Below, one piece after another: positions 15,264-23,626 of a DNA stretch of 25,087 bases. Position numbers and translations under genes: made by a program. The notes beneath the pieces are model-generated. The model did not search any database and was not told the DNA's origin. It saw nothing but the letters and a program-made list of their open reading frames with translations. The DNA comes from a virus. The DNA is taken from IMG/VR virus record IMGVR_UViG_3300028134_000234, positions 1 to 25,087 of that record; one strand, written 5' to 3'. Numbering within the stretch: the stretch's first letter is position 1; each line of letters opens with the position of its first letter.

Positions 15264-16933
15264 AAATCAAATCAATAGAATTTAAAAACTTTGCATCATA
15301 CGGAAATTCAATTCAAAGGATAGAATTCGAAGATGATAAAGCGGAGTTGTTATTAACTCTTGGTAAAAATGGTCATGGTAAAACTACCATCGCCAATGCA
15401 ATAGTATATGCGCTATACGGTAAAGTTGAAGGTGTTAAGATGGCGGACCTTCCTAATAGAATTAATAAGGAATTATGGGTAAGAATAGAACTTCAATGTA
15501 AAGGAACTATAGTAGAAATCGAGAGAGGTTTGATGCCTAATAGATTTAAAGTTCTTTTAAATGGAATTGAATTTGATAAAGCAGGTAAGAAATCAGTTCA
15601 GGATTATTTAGAAGAAGAGATATTCGGAATCCCATATCATGTATTTAAAAACATTATAATTTTATCTGTAAATGATTTTAAGTCGTTCTTAACAATGACA
15701 AATCATGATAAAAGACAAATCATCGATAAAATGTTTGGATTCTCCATCCTTAATGATATGCAAAAGCAGATTAAAGATGAAAGAAGAGATCTTAAAATAG
15801 AATTAGATTCTTATGAAAAAGAATTAAGCCAGCTTAGTGAAAATATAGTTTCAGTTAATATGAAATTAAATCAATTACTAGCAGAAGCTGACACTAAAAA
15901 CAAAGAAGAAATAGAATCTTTGAAAACTAGTCTTAAAAAATATGATTCTAATAGAATTAAATTAGAAGAGGCAAGCACCAAAGTATCTAAAATGATTACT
16001 TCTAATTCTTCTGACTTACAGGAAAAACAATCTAAATATACTTCACTTAAATATGAGTTAGTAGAATTAAAGAAAAAGCTAGCGTTATATGAAACTGATA
16101 AATGTCCAACATGTGAAGGCGAACTAACCTCTTCTTTTCACCAAGAAAGAAAAAAAGAAATAGAGTCTAAGGCAGAATCTCTTCCTTCTGATATCTCAAA
16201 GGCAGAAACAAAGGTGAATGATATTAAATCTAATATTTCAGATTTAAGAATTAAGGACAAGGCAATTAACGATAAAGTGTCTACTATTAATACTAACATT
16301 AGAAATTTAAAGAATGAATTAGTAAAGATAAAAGATTCTTTAAATTCTAATAATGATTTTTCACACTTAAAGCAAATCATTGAAGAATTCGAAATACAAG
16401 AATCATCAAAGTCAAATTTAAAGGATGAAACTTCTGGTAACTATAATTTCTTAGAAATAATAGAAGAGGTTCTAGGTGAAGATGGCGTTAAGAACCTTGC
16501 AATTCAAACTATTTTACCAGGTCTTAATGCTAATATTGCCGCAATGGGTCAGACAATGCACTTACCTTTCCATATAAGATTCGATGAAAAGTTTAATTGT
16601 CTTATTAATCATTTAGGAGAAGAGATCAATCCACTTACACTATCTACAGGTGAAAGAAAGAAGGCAGACTTTATTATAATTATTGCTATCATTAAAATAC
16701 TTAAGTTAAGATTTCCACAATTAAATCTTTTATTCTTAGACGAGTTATTATCTTCAGTAGATGCAGATGGAGTCCATAATATTCTTAAAATTCTATCACA
16801 GGTTATTAAAGATAGTAAGATTAATACTTTCGTAATTAATCACACCGTTCTTCCCCATGAATTATTTGATAAAAAGATACAAATATATAGAGAAAATGGA
16901 TTCTCTAAACTCGAGATAGAGGTTATAGAATAA
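15260..16933 (+). CDS. 46: Recombination ATPase subunit (gp46/SbcC/Rad50-like)
   Basis: This 557-residue SMC-like ATPase (T4 gp46 is 560) drives the gp47 nuclease. Walker A is GKNGHGKTT (about 35-43). A long coiled-coil arm holds a zinc hook, CPTC, at C282 and C285, flanked by heptad-rich helices (roughly 165-280 and 290-395). The ABC signature is LSTGERKKAD (461-470), and Walker B is LLFLDE (490-495) with the following D-loop. Length, order and all motifs match the family. It overlaps gp47 by 4 bases. Together they would feed UvsX with processed ends in recombination-dependent replication. Confidence 0.93.
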   Translation: MKIKSIEFKNFASYGNSIQRIEFEDDKAELLLTLGKNGHGKTTIANAIVYALYGKVEGVKMADLPNRINKELWVRIELQCKGTIVEIERGLMPNRFKVLLNGIEFDKAGKKSVQDYLEEEIFGIPYHVFKNIIILSVNDFKSFLTMTNHDKRQIIDKMFGFSILNDMQKQIKDERRDLKIELDSYEKELSQLSENIVSVNMKLNQLLAEADTKNKEEIESLKTSLKKYDSNRIKLEEASTKVSKMITSNSSDLQEKQSKYTSLKYELVELKKKLALYETDKCPTCEGELTSSFHQERKKEIESKAESLPSDISKAETKVNDIKSNISDLRIKDKAINDKVSTINTNIRNLKNELVKIKDSLNSNNDFSHLKQIIEEFEIQESSKSNLKDETSGNYNFLEIIEEVLGEDGVKNLAIQTILPGLNANIAAMGQTMHLPFHIRFDEKFNCLINHLGEEINPLTLSTGERKKADFIIIIAIIKILKLRFPQLNLLFLDELLSSVDADGVHNILKILSQVIKDSKINTFVINHTVLPHELFDKKIQIYRENGFSKLEIEVIE

Positions 16934-16934
16934 A

Positions 16935-16944
16935 GATATATAAA
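16935..16944 (+). promoter_or_regulatory. Candidate late promoter before the AAA+ gene
   Basis: GATATATAAA lies 25 bases before the ATG at 16970. It resembles the T4 late promoter box TATAAATA. Closely similar boxes precede the genes at 19234, 21578, 23196 and 23627. Late use is inferred. Confidence 0.5.
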
Positions 16945-16969
16945 TCAAATAAAAAGATTTCACTTAAAC

Positions 16970-18307
16970 ATGAATAATAAAATCTTAAAATACGATCAGT
17001 ATTTAAATGAAGCTATGAAAACGGGTTCAATAGAACTTGTAAATCCTTCTCTAAATAAAGCAGCTACGATAATCGCAAGATTTGTAAATAAGAAAACAAA
17101 GAAGGACTTTAAAAAGTTTCCATTTGAAATGATAACTGATATGGGTTCTGGAGTAATGTTTTACTCAAGTAAAGGTACAGAGGCATTTATGGTAACTCCC
17201 GCTGCTGCAAAAAACCCTGGTATTGTAGGTTCTATAATCTATTTCTCAGATGCAGCAGACGCTAAATCTGATTTTTCTATTTCATCTGAAACATTCCCAA
17301 TTGTTAAATTAGTTGGAGAATTCGTTAGATTAATGGATAAAAAATACGTTGCATCTATACAAGAGTCAATGTTATTAGAAAGAAGAACTAAAAGAGCATT
17401 CTCTAAAGAAGAAATTAAAATGATCGAGGCTAAATTAGCAGCTGGAATGGCCGTTAATAAAATAGCAGACGAATTAGAAGTTCCTTATTCTTCAATCATG
17501 AATATTAAGAAAGGACAGCAGGTTGTAGTAAAACCTACCGCAGCTGAAACACAAAATGATATGACACTTAATGATAAGGTTAAATATCTTGAAGAAACAA
17601 TGGAAGATATTTACGAAATATCAAGAAGAGTCGCTGCAGGTGCATTTAACTCTTTATTTATTTCAGGTAGAGCAGGTACTGGTAAAACATATAATGTAGA
17701 AAGAGCAATGAAAGATGAAGGTCTTGTTGACGAAGAAGATTACGTTATGGTTTCAGGTGCAGCATCTGTTATTATGATGTATAAGAAATTCTATCAATAT
17801 AGAAATAAGACATTAATCTTTGATGACTGTGATGCAGTATTTAGAGATGAAAACGGTAGAAACTTAATGAAAGCGGCATTAGATACAAAGAAAGTAAGAA
17901 AAATCTCTTATTTAAAAAAGACTAAAGCAGTATATGATCCTAAAGATGTGAGTCCTGAAGAAGCATTCACATTAGAAGAAAATGGAATTGTTCCTAACTC
18001 ATTTGAATTTGCAGGAAGAGTAATTTTTATTTCGAATTTAGCAAAAGAAAAGGCAGATCCAGATGGAGCTATTAGATCTAGATCTATTTTAGTAGATGTA
18101 AATCCTGATGATGCAACCTTAATGGAAAGAATGGAAAGGTTATTACCCCATTTAGAACCTACCGAGATGCCACTTAAAGAAAAGGAAGAAATCTACGAAT
18201 TTATGAAAAACGCAAACGATATTTCTATGAGAACATTCGTTAAAGCAGCTGGTTTAAAAATGTCAGGTTTACCAAACTGGCAAAGAGCAGCGACAAGATA
18301 CCTATAA
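16970..18307 (+). CDS. AAA+ ATPase with a capsid-targeting-like N-terminus
   Basis: This 445-residue protein has three parts. Residues 1-14 (MNNKILKYDQYLNE) followed by Ala look like the T4 capsid-targeting leader MKTYQEFIAE↓A, which the prohead protease cleaves after Glu. Residues about 20-140 form an unknown domain. Residues 141-182 form a helix-turn-helix (FSKEEIKMIEAKLAAGM…). From about 200 an AAA+ domain has Walker A GRAGTGKT (233-240), Walker B LIFDDCD (282-288), sensor-like N356 in IFISN, and Arg residues in IRSRS (369-371). A candidate late promoter lies upstream. The protein may be a DNA-binding ATPase that is packaged in, or assembled with, the capsid. The substrate is unknown. The AAA+ call is sure; the targeting leader is an inference. 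Confidence 0.8.
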   Translation: MNNKILKYDQYLNEAMKTGSIELVNPSLNKAATIIARFVNKKTKKDFKKFPFEMITDMGSGVMFYSSKGTEAFMVTPAAAKNPGIVGSIIYFSDAADAKSDFSISSETFPIVKLVGEFVRLMDKKYVASIQESMLLERRTKRAFSKEEIKMIEAKLAAGMAVNKIADELEVPYSSIMNIKKGQQVVVKPTAAETQNDMTLNDKVKYLEETMEDIYEISRRVAAGAFNSLFISGRAGTGKTYNVERAMKDEGLVDEEDYVMVSGAASVIMMYKKFYQYRNKTLIFDDCDAVFRDENGRNLMKAALDTKKVRKISYLKKTKAVYDPKDVSPEEAFTLEENGIVPNSFEFAGRVIFISNLAKEKADPDGAIRSRSILVDVNPDDATLMERMERLLPHLEPTEMPLKEKEEIYEFMKNANDISMRTFVKAAGLKMSGLPNWQRAATRYL

Positions 18308-18310
18308 TAA

Positions 18311-19204
18311 ATGGCTACATATAATCTTAAATATAACACGGACGATTCTGTAATTAGGCATATAATTATCGGTCTATTGGCAGACTTAAATAATAAAGTT
18401 TGGTTTCAAAGACAAGTAAGCGCTAATGAGAGAAAGGATATAGACGTTCCTTTTTATTATTCGATCACAGGAGACGATCAATTTTTAAGAGATAATTTTC
18501 TATTTACAACAGCAAGTGGCGATGACTGCTACCCTGATCCTGGGTTTGCAGATGGAAATTACGATGTAATTCCAAGAGGAGTCGCTAGAATTTCTTCAAT
18601 ATCTATAGAATCTTCTAAACTAGTCAATAAAAGAATAATGGGAAATTATTCTAGACTTGATGAAGAAGGAGCTCTACAAGCATATTCTTCTGAATTTGAA
18701 ATGATTCCAATTTTAATAAATTTTGACATAGAAGTTTTAGTATCTTCAATGTTAGATTCTTTAAAGATTACTGAAATGATAGTAAAGAAATTATATAAAT
18801 CTAATTACTTTAACATAGAAGTAGGACATCTAGAAGAAGGAACGTACAGATTACCTTCGTATTATTCTTTACCGGATGATTATACAGTGGAGGCTCCAAT
18901 AGATTTTGGATTCGACGATAAAGACAAATATAAAATAACATTTCCAATAGAAGTAAATTCATTTATACCTTCTTTCTCAAACACGCCAGACGGAAATCCA
19001 GGTTCTGGATCATCTGGAGAATCTGGAGAATCTAGAGCATATAGATATGGTTCAGGTGGATCTTCTGAATTTCACGCTGGAAATAGGATGTTTGAAATAA
19101 AACAAAAATCAATTACATCTAATAAAGGAGAGGCAAAGGATGAGCAATCACAGGCACAACCTGACAATCCTAACATAATTGATGAAAACGATACAGATAT
19201 ATAG
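18311..19204 (+). CDS. Tail sheath stabiliser/completion protein candidate (gp15-like)
   Basis: The length is 297 residues; T4 gp15, which caps and stabilises the contracted-tail sheath and joins the tail to the head, is 272. Shared layout features are an N-terminal segment ending in RQ then a DVPFYYS strand (in T4 gp15, IKRQ then RVPITYA), and a middle strand EFEMIPILINFDIEVLVSS followed by a helix and a proline/tyrosine-rich run. The fold pattern then ends in EVNSFIPSF. The last about 75 residues are Gly/Ser/Glu-rich and of low complexity. It may be another structural protein of the neck or tail. The start follows the AAA+ stop by 3 bases. Confidence 0.55.
   Translation: MATYNLKYNTDDSVIRHIIIGLLADLNNKVWFQRQVSANERKDIDVPFYYSITGDDQFLRDNFLFTTASGDDCYPDPGFADGNYDVIPRGVARISSISIESSKLVNKRIMGNYSRLDEEGALQAYSSEFEMIPILINFDIEVLVSSMLDSLKITEMIVKKLYKSNYFNIEVGHLEEGTYRLPSYYSLPDDYTVEAPIDFGFDDKDKYKITFPIEVNSFIPSFSNTPDGNPGSGSSGESGESRAYRYGSGGSSEFHAGNRMFEIKQKSITSNKGEAKDEQSQAQPDNPNIIDENDTDI
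19196..19204 (+). promoter_or_regulatory. Candidate late promoter overlapping the gp15-like stop
   Basis: GATATATAG (19196-19204) matches the TATA-like family and lies 29 bases before the ATG at 19234. It overlaps coding sequence, so it is a weaker candidate than those in intergenic DNA. Confidence 0.3.
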
Positions 19205-19233
19205 TTAAACAATAAAATTAAACGAATAATAAA

Positions 19234-19986
19234 ATGACAAACATGTTAGCACCTTTCGTAAAAATTGAAGAAAACGTTCAATTCTATTTAAATAATAGAG
19301 CTTACGAAATAAAAGAAAACAACATTGAAATTATCGAAAGACCAACTAATAAAGAATTTTTAAACGCAATTTCTGCTTTTGAAAACTTCGATATAGTAGG
19401 AAACGATATCAAATGGTATAACAAAGGTTCAAAATTTATTTACAACATTGAAGAAGGAAAGTTCTACAATGGAACATCTGAAATTACTGAATCATTCTCA
19501 ACATACGTATTAGCCAGCGGACTAGTTAGATATGACAACAAAAATAAAGCTGAATTATTTGAAAGCCTTTCTACTATTGTAGAAAATTTCATGTATTTAG
19601 ACTTCGCTACCACGTATAAGAAGGGAGGTGTCACTGTTGATTTATTTAAATTAGATGAAAATCTATTTATTTCAAGATTCAACAAAGACACCAAATTAAA
19701 TAAATTCTTTTCAGCTACCGCTAACGAAGCAGTATCTTATATTAAAGCAGAAACTTCAGAAGACGCTTCAGCTGTAGTAATTGAAATGCTAGAAGGAGAA
19801 ACTTTAGAACTTGCTAAGAAATCTGAAGAAATTTCAAAGTTTGAAGAAATGATTTCTTTCTTAAAAGATCAAAGAGGTTTATTAGCTGAAGCTGATAAAT
19901 CAATTGAAGAAATTAAAGCTGCTGATGCTTTAATTAATTCAGAGATTAAAGTATGGGAAGATAAGATCGAAGCTTTAAACGCATAA
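19234..19986 (+). CDS. Hypothetical protein with coiled-coil C-terminus (250 aa)
   Basis: The first about 165 residues look like a mixed alpha/beta domain (FYLNNRAYEIKENNIEIIER, with repeated beta strands). The last about 85 residues are a Glu/Lys-rich helical region (KKSEEISKFEEMISFLKDQRG…) that fits a coiled coil. I see no enzymatic motif, signal peptide or membrane segment. It lies between the gp15-like gene and the late sigma gene, is preceded by an A-rich leader, and is followed by a strong terminator. It could be structural or regulatory. I do not recognise its family. Confidence 0.65.
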   Translation: MTNMLAPFVKIEENVQFYLNNRAYEIKENNIEIIERPTNKEFLNAISAFENFDIVGNDIKWYNKGSKFIYNIEEGKFYNGTSEITESFSTYVLASGLVRYDNKNKAELFESLSTIVENFMYLDFATTYKKGGVTVDLFKLDENLFISRFNKDTKLNKFFSATANEAVSYIKAETSEDASAVVIEMLEGETLELAKKSEEISKFEEMISFLKDQRGLLAEADKSIEEIKAADALINSEIKVWEDKIEALNA

Positions 19987-20008
19987 GACGTATCATCGTA
20001 AAATAGAG

Positions 20009-20031
20009 AAGGGACCATTGGTCCCTTTTTT
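20009..20031 (+). terminator. Strong rho-independent terminator
   Basis: GGGACCA and TGGTCCC (20011-20025) form a compact GC-rich hairpin around a central T. Its flanking A and T bases extend the stem and a run of six T follows. It ends the transcription unit before the late sigma gene. Confidence 0.85.
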
Positions 20032-20069
20032 AGGTTAATAAACTTTTTAACATTTTTGAGTATAATCTC

Positions 20070-20077
20070 TATAAATA
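20070..20077 (+). promoter_or_regulatory. TATAAATA box before the late sigma gene
   Basis: TATAAATA is exactly the T4 late promoter consensus and lies 13 bases before the GTG start at 20091, just after a terminator. A TATAAT box (20061-20066) lies just upstream. No -35 box is obvious, as expected for a gp55-type promoter. Autoregulation of the sigma gene is inferred. Confidence 0.5.
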
Positions 20078-20090
20078 AACCAACAACATT

Positions 20091-20474
20091 GTGGCTAAAA
20101 GAAGAAAATCAAAAAACTATTTAAATAACAGAGACCTCTTTGATCAAATGGTCCTTTCAAAAGAACAGGATAAATTAACAAGAGATGCTGAAAAAATGCT
20201 AATTCTCTTGGCAGAAAAGGCGATCAATAGGATGAGGTATGTTAGTGAAGATGATAGGAACGATTGTCTACAATTCGCTATATTAGACCTTTTAAAATAT
20301 TGGAGAAACTTCAATCCTAAATATCCAAATGCATTTGCTTATTTCACAGAGATAGCAAAGAGAGGATACGCCAAAGGATGGAATAAGATTCACCCTCAAA
20401 AATACAAAGGAACTCTATCTATAGACAAAGGATCAGGCAACTCTGAAAATCAAACAGGAATTTATAGCATCTAA
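20091..20474 (+). CDS. 55: Late transcription sigma factor (gp55-like)
   Basis: This 127-residue protein matches the core of T4 gp55. Landmarks are KNYLNNRDLFDQM (T4 YNYVNNKELLQAI), then the sigma-2-like helix DDRNDCLQFAILDLLKYWRNF, followed by NPKYPNAFAYFTEIAKRGYAKGW (T4 [21 protein letters not shown]). gp55 directs RNA polymerase to TATAAATA late promoters. The protein is shorter than T4 gp55 (185) and lacks an obvious acidic-hydrophobic C-terminal clamp-binding tail like T4 LDFL. The GTG start is the only one that keeps the conserved N-terminus; the next in-frame Met is residue 20. It ends directly in front of the gp4 gene with a 1-base overlap. Confidence 0.85.
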   Translation: MAKRRKSKNYLNNRDLFDQMVLSKEQDKLTRDAEKMLILLAEKAINRMRYVSEDDRNDCLQFAILDLLKYWRNFNPKYPNAFAYFTEIAKRGYAKGWNKIHPQKYKGTLSIDKGSGNSENQTGIYSI

Positions 20475-20962
20475 TGTCAATAAAGAATGTCAAACCAACT
20501 AAAAATTCAGGATTTAATCAAGGTTATTATAAACCTAATAATCCTTCTAAATATGCAGGACCTACTCCTATCATATATAGAAGTTCCTGGGAACGTAAGT
20601 TTATGATGTGGTGTGACAAAAATGAAAAGGTAAGTATGTGGTCAAGCGAACCAGTTGAAATACCATATTGGTCTAGACAAGATTCTACCAAAAGGAAATA
20701 TTACCCTGATTTTTATTTTAAGGCAATTCAGCCCGATAAAACTACTAAAGAATATCTAGTAGAAATCAAACCAAAGCAACAGATAATAAAACCAGAGCCT
20801 CCTAGAGTAAATTCTAAGAAGGCTCTTAAGTCATATAAATTTTTAGCAGAGCAATATGTTAAAAATATGGATAAATATAATGCAGCTAAAGAATTCTGCT
20901 CTCAAAGAAATTGGAACTTCATAGTTCTAACAGAAGAAACTATAATAAATGGGCTACATTAA
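20474..20962 (+). CDS. 4: Head completion protein (gp4-like, TnsA-type nuclease fold)
   Basis: This 162-residue protein is similar to T4 gp4 (about 150), which finishes the DNA-filled head. Landmarks are NPSKYAGPTPIIYRSSWERKF, then WCDKNEKVSMWSSEPVEIPY, matching the T4 pattern IIYRSLWEKKF…WCDMNPNVVQWASEPVAIPY. It also contains the residues of a PD-(D/E)XK nuclease core: E40, D79 in YYPDFYF, and E97-I-K99 in VEIKPK. That is the TnsA-like pattern. The stop overlaps the next start by 14 bases. The nuclease residues look intact; activity is inferred from family knowledge. Confidence 0.85.
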   Translation: MSIKNVKPTKNSGFNQGYYKPNNPSKYAGPTPIIYRSSWERKFMMWCDKNEKVSMWSSEPVEIPYWSRQDSTKRKYYPDFYFKAIQPDKTTKEYLVEIKPKQQIIKPEPPRVNSKKALKSYKFLAEQYVKNMDKYNAAKEFCSQRNWNFIVLTEETIINGLH

Positions 20963-21545
20963 AGAGGAAATAAAAAAATTAATAAAGGGCAAGGGTAGGG
21001 CCAAGGCGGCCAACGAGGCTGAACAGTGGTTTCAAAAAAGTTTAAAGGATAAAAAGGAAAAGGCAGTGGGTTCTATTAGATCTAGATTTGTTCCAGGAAA
21101 AATGTATGTATTTGAATATACCCCAATAACAGAGGATATTAAATGGTATGATGATAATCCTGTTGTTCTAGCCTTAGATCCTTATGAAGGAGACGACATA
21201 GGAATTAATATAACAATGCTTCCTCCTAAATTTAGAGAAGAATTCTTAGACGAGATATATGGTAGATACGAATCATCTATAAAATCCGCTTCTAAAAAGG
21301 AAGACGCTAAAAAACAAAAAGGTTTACCCAGATTTTCATATAAAGGTGCAAAAAGATATCTTGAATCATTTGGATATGATTTTGCAATAAGAAGATATAA
21401 GCCTTCTAAAAAAACTAATCAAGCTGTAGTAGCTTATAAAGATTGGTGTAAGATGGCAATATGTGACTTCGATTCTCTTCAGGGAATTGATAAACAGCAG
21501 CTTATTAGATTATTTGAAGATCATCGTAGAAAAAAGAATATATAA
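20949..21545 (+). CDS. Conserved T4-like phage protein of unknown function (198 aa)
   Basis: The basic N-terminus (KEEIKKLIKGKGRAKAANEAE) is followed by RFVPGKMYVFEYTPITEDIKWYDD, then NPVVLALDPYEGDDIGINITMLPP and a helical region. The FxPGKxYxFxYxP…PlvlxL…GxNxxxLP pattern occurs in proteins of many T4-like phages, but I cannot give it a reliable gene name or role. It lies between gp4 and the portal gene, so a head-related or DNA-packaging role is likely by position. The C-terminal part is rich in basic residues (HRRKKNI). The ATG at 20949 overlaps gp4 by 14 bases. Confidence 0.7.
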   Translation: MGYIKEEIKKLIKGKGRAKAANEAEQWFQKSLKDKKEKAVGSIRSRFVPGKMYVFEYTPITEDIKWYDDNPVVLALDPYEGDDIGINITMLPPKFREEFLDEIYGRYESSIKSASKKEDAKKQKGLPRFSYKGAKRYLESFGYDFAIRRYKPSKKTNQAVVAYKDWCKMAICDFDSLQGIDKQQLIRLFEDHRRKKNI

Positions 21546-21546
21546 A
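21536..21546 (+). promoter_or_regulatory. Candidate late promoter before the portal gene
   Basis: GAATATATAAA (21536-21546) lies 31 bases before the portal ATG at 21578 and overlaps the upstream stop. It matches the TATA-like family of this window. A second box, AGTATAATA (21550-21558), is closer to the ATG. Promoter use is inferred. Confidence 0.5.
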
Positions 21547-21577
21547 GAGAAGTATAATACAATTGTAATTTTAACAC

Positions 21578-23173
21578 ATGGCAGGATTTATAGAAAGAAA
21601 CGGACCATTAAGTACTGGTAAAAGATCATTCACACTAAGTGATACATTAAAAAGACTCTCGTCTTTCGGAATGTATTACGATGATTTAGTCTTAAGACAA
21701 TCTCAGGCAATAGGCCCTGTAGAAGATGAATTTGGTTACGGCCAAATGAATCAGATGGGTCTAGATGACGATAACATGTATGGGGCATTTGCTGCATTAT
21801 CGATGGCAGATACCAATATGAGAAAAAATATTCCTTTCTTTGACCAAGGTTATGAAGGTAAAAGAGAAGAATTAAGAAGATTTTCTACACATGATGAAAT
21901 AGAAGATATATTAGATATCTTATGTGATGAATCTATCGTGTATGACAATAAGAACTTTATTGGAAATCCAGAACTTATAGGAATGGATGTTTCAGAAGAA
22001 GTTACAAAGTACTTAAATAAATCATACAGAGATTTATATCAATATTTTGGATTTAATTCAGATCAATCGGCATGGTACTTCTTTAGAAAATTCTTAATTG
22101 ACGGATATCTTTCTTTTGAAATTATTTACAGCCCAGATCAAGATCAGATTATAGGATTTAAGGAAATAGATCCTATTACACTAATGCCAGGTTATAATAA
22201 AGATGATGGTAAAAAAGTATGGGTTCAATTTAAGGACGATCCTGTTAAGGAGAGAGTCCTGTATGATTCACAGATTATCTATCTTTCTTATTCTTCAATA
22301 ACCACTGCCTCGAGAGTAAGTTACTTAGAAAGACTTATAAGATCATTTAACCTGATGAGAATAATGGAACATACTAGAGTTATCTGGGCGGTTACAAACT
22401 CATCATATAGAATGAAGTTTATTATTCCAGTTGGTGGTAAATCTAAAACAAGAGCTAAGCAATCTCTTGCTCAATTAATGGGTAATTATAAAGAAGTTGT
22501 AGATTTTGATTGGGATTCAGCTACATTAGCAACTAATGGAAAACCAATGCTCCAATTTAACAAAGAATATTGGTTACCATCTAAAGAAGGAGAATCTCCA
22601 GAGATTGAAACTTTAGGAGGAGACGGTCCCGAATTATCAGATACAGAAGCACTTAAATATTTTAATGATAAATTAAAAATGGTTTCTAAAATACCATTCA
22701 ATAGATTTATGTATGAAGACGGTGGTGGTGACTTTAACCTTGCAGCTGATGGTATGATTAGAGATGAAATTAAGTTTTCTAAATTTATCAAAAGATTACG
22801 TTCTTCTTTCCAAGAAATTTTAGTAAAACCCCTATGGTTACAAATGTGTCTTAAATTTCCTGAATTTAAAGATGATGCAGGTTTTAGAACTCAAATAGCT
22901 ATTCAATTTAATGAAGAGAATATGTTTGCTGAATTAAAACAAATGGAAATCATGGAGAAACGATTAGACTTTATATCTACAATGCAAGATTCTCTAATGA
23001 AAACAGATCCAGTTACTATGGAAGAAATGCCTTACTTTGATATGGAATTCTTAGTAGACAGATATTTAAAATTATCCCCTGACGATAAAGCTGCAAACGA
23101 AGCTTATAAACAAAGACAAGCTTCTGAAGAAGCAGAAGAACCTGAGGTGGACCCTATGGACATGGGATTCTAG
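21578..23173 (+). CDS. 20: Portal vertex protein (gp20-like)
   Basis: The portal forms the dodecameric ring through which DNA enters and leaves the head, and it starts prohead assembly. The 531 residues compare well with T4 gp20 (524). The N-terminus (about 50-110) has PFFDQGYEGKREELRRFSTHDEIEDILD, followed by DESIVYD and a central region with GFKEIDPITLMPGY and IIYLSYSS, which reads like the gp20 wing-clip layout. A later helical stretch has LKMVSKIPFNRFMYEDG. Gene order (portal, acidic core protein, protease) matches T4 head genes. There is no signal for a frameshift. The start is the only upstream ATG that keeps the N-terminus, with an A-rich leader. Confidence 0.9.
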   Translation: MAGFIERNGPLSTGKRSFTLSDTLKRLSSFGMYYDDLVLRQSQAIGPVEDEFGYGQMNQMGLDDDNMYGAFAALSMADTNMRKNIPFFDQGYEGKREELRRFSTHDEIEDILDILCDESIVYDNKNFIGNPELIGMDVSEEVTKYLNKSYRDLYQYFGFNSDQSAWYFFRKFLIDGYLSFEIIYSPDQDQIIGFKEIDPITLMPGYNKDDGKKVWVQFKDDPVKERVLYDSQIIYLSYSSITTASRVSYLERLIRSFNLMRIMEHTRVIWAVTNSSYRMKFIIPVGGKSKTRAKQSLAQLMGNYKEVVDFDWDSATLATNGKPMLQFNKEYWLPSKEGESPEIETLGGDGPELSDTEALKYFNDKLKMVSKIPFNRFMYEDGGGDFNLAADGMIRDEIKFSKFIKRLRSSFQEILVKPLWLQMCLKFPEFKDDAGFRTQIAIQFNEENMFAELKQMEIMEKRLDFISTMQDSLMKTDPVTMEEMPYFDMEFLVDRYLKLSPDDKAANEAYKQRQASEEAEEPEVDPMDMGF

Positions 23174-23179
23174 AAAAAA

Positions 23180-23190
23180 GAATATATAAT
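23180..23190 (+). promoter_or_regulatory. Candidate late promoter before the small core-protein gene
   Basis: GAATATATAAT lies 5 bases before the ATG at 23196. If it is a promoter, the transcript would be almost leaderless, which would be unusual. It may instead be a processing or translation signal. Confidence 0.3.
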
Positions 23191-23195
23191 TAGCA

Positions 23196-23564
23196 ATGAA
23201 ACACTTAAAAACATTTAAAAACTACTCTAATTTAACAGAAGATGCACTAGAAGTCGGAGACGATTCAGATGTAATAGTAGATGATATTCTTTTAGATTCA
23301 GGTGAAAAGATTAAATCTGCTGAAATTATAGGAGTAATAAATACAAGTAAAACAGAGAAAGAATTCAAAGAATATTTTTATAAAGAATACGGTAATAACG
23401 CATTTACCGAAGAAGATATGCAAACTCTAGTCACTTATTATTTAGAAGTTGAAACAGAAGTAAAGGCTAAGGAAACTGAGGAGGAAGAAGCTGCTAAGAA
23501 GGAAGAAGGTGGCGAAGAAGGTGCTGGAGGCTTAGAAGATGAGCTAGGAGATTTAGAAATATAG
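23196..23564 (+). CDS. Small acidic prohead core protein (gp67/gp68 position)
   Basis: This 122-residue protein lies between portal and prohead protease, the place of the small core proteins gp67 and gp68 in T4. The N-terminus MKHLKTFKNYSNLTE resembles a capsid-targeting leader with a possible cleavage after Glu. The middle is a helical region (KTEKEFKEYFYKEYGNNAF). The C-terminus is very acidic with Gly (EEEEAAKKEEGGEEGAGGLEDELGDLEI), as for T4 gp67. Sequence similarity is not strong, so the call rests on position, size and composition. It is probably an internal scaffold component removed or cut by the protease. Confidence 0.6.
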   Translation: MKHLKTFKNYSNLTEDALEVGDDSDVIVDDILLDSGEKIKSAEIIGVINTSKTEKEFKEYFYKEYGNNAFTEEDMQTLVTYYLEVETEVKAKETEEEEAAKKEEGGEEGAGGLEDELGDLEI

Positions 23565-23593
23565 AAAAAATGAAAAATCATTATTCTTCAAAA

Positions 23594-23603
23594 GATATAT
23601 AAA
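23594..23603 (+). promoter_or_regulatory. Candidate late promoter before the protease-scaffold gene
   Basis: GATATATAAA is identical to the box at 16935-16944 and lies 23 bases before the ATG at 23627. It fits a T4-like late promoter. Confidence 0.5.
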
Positions 23604-23626
23604 CAACAAACATAGTATTAAAATAT

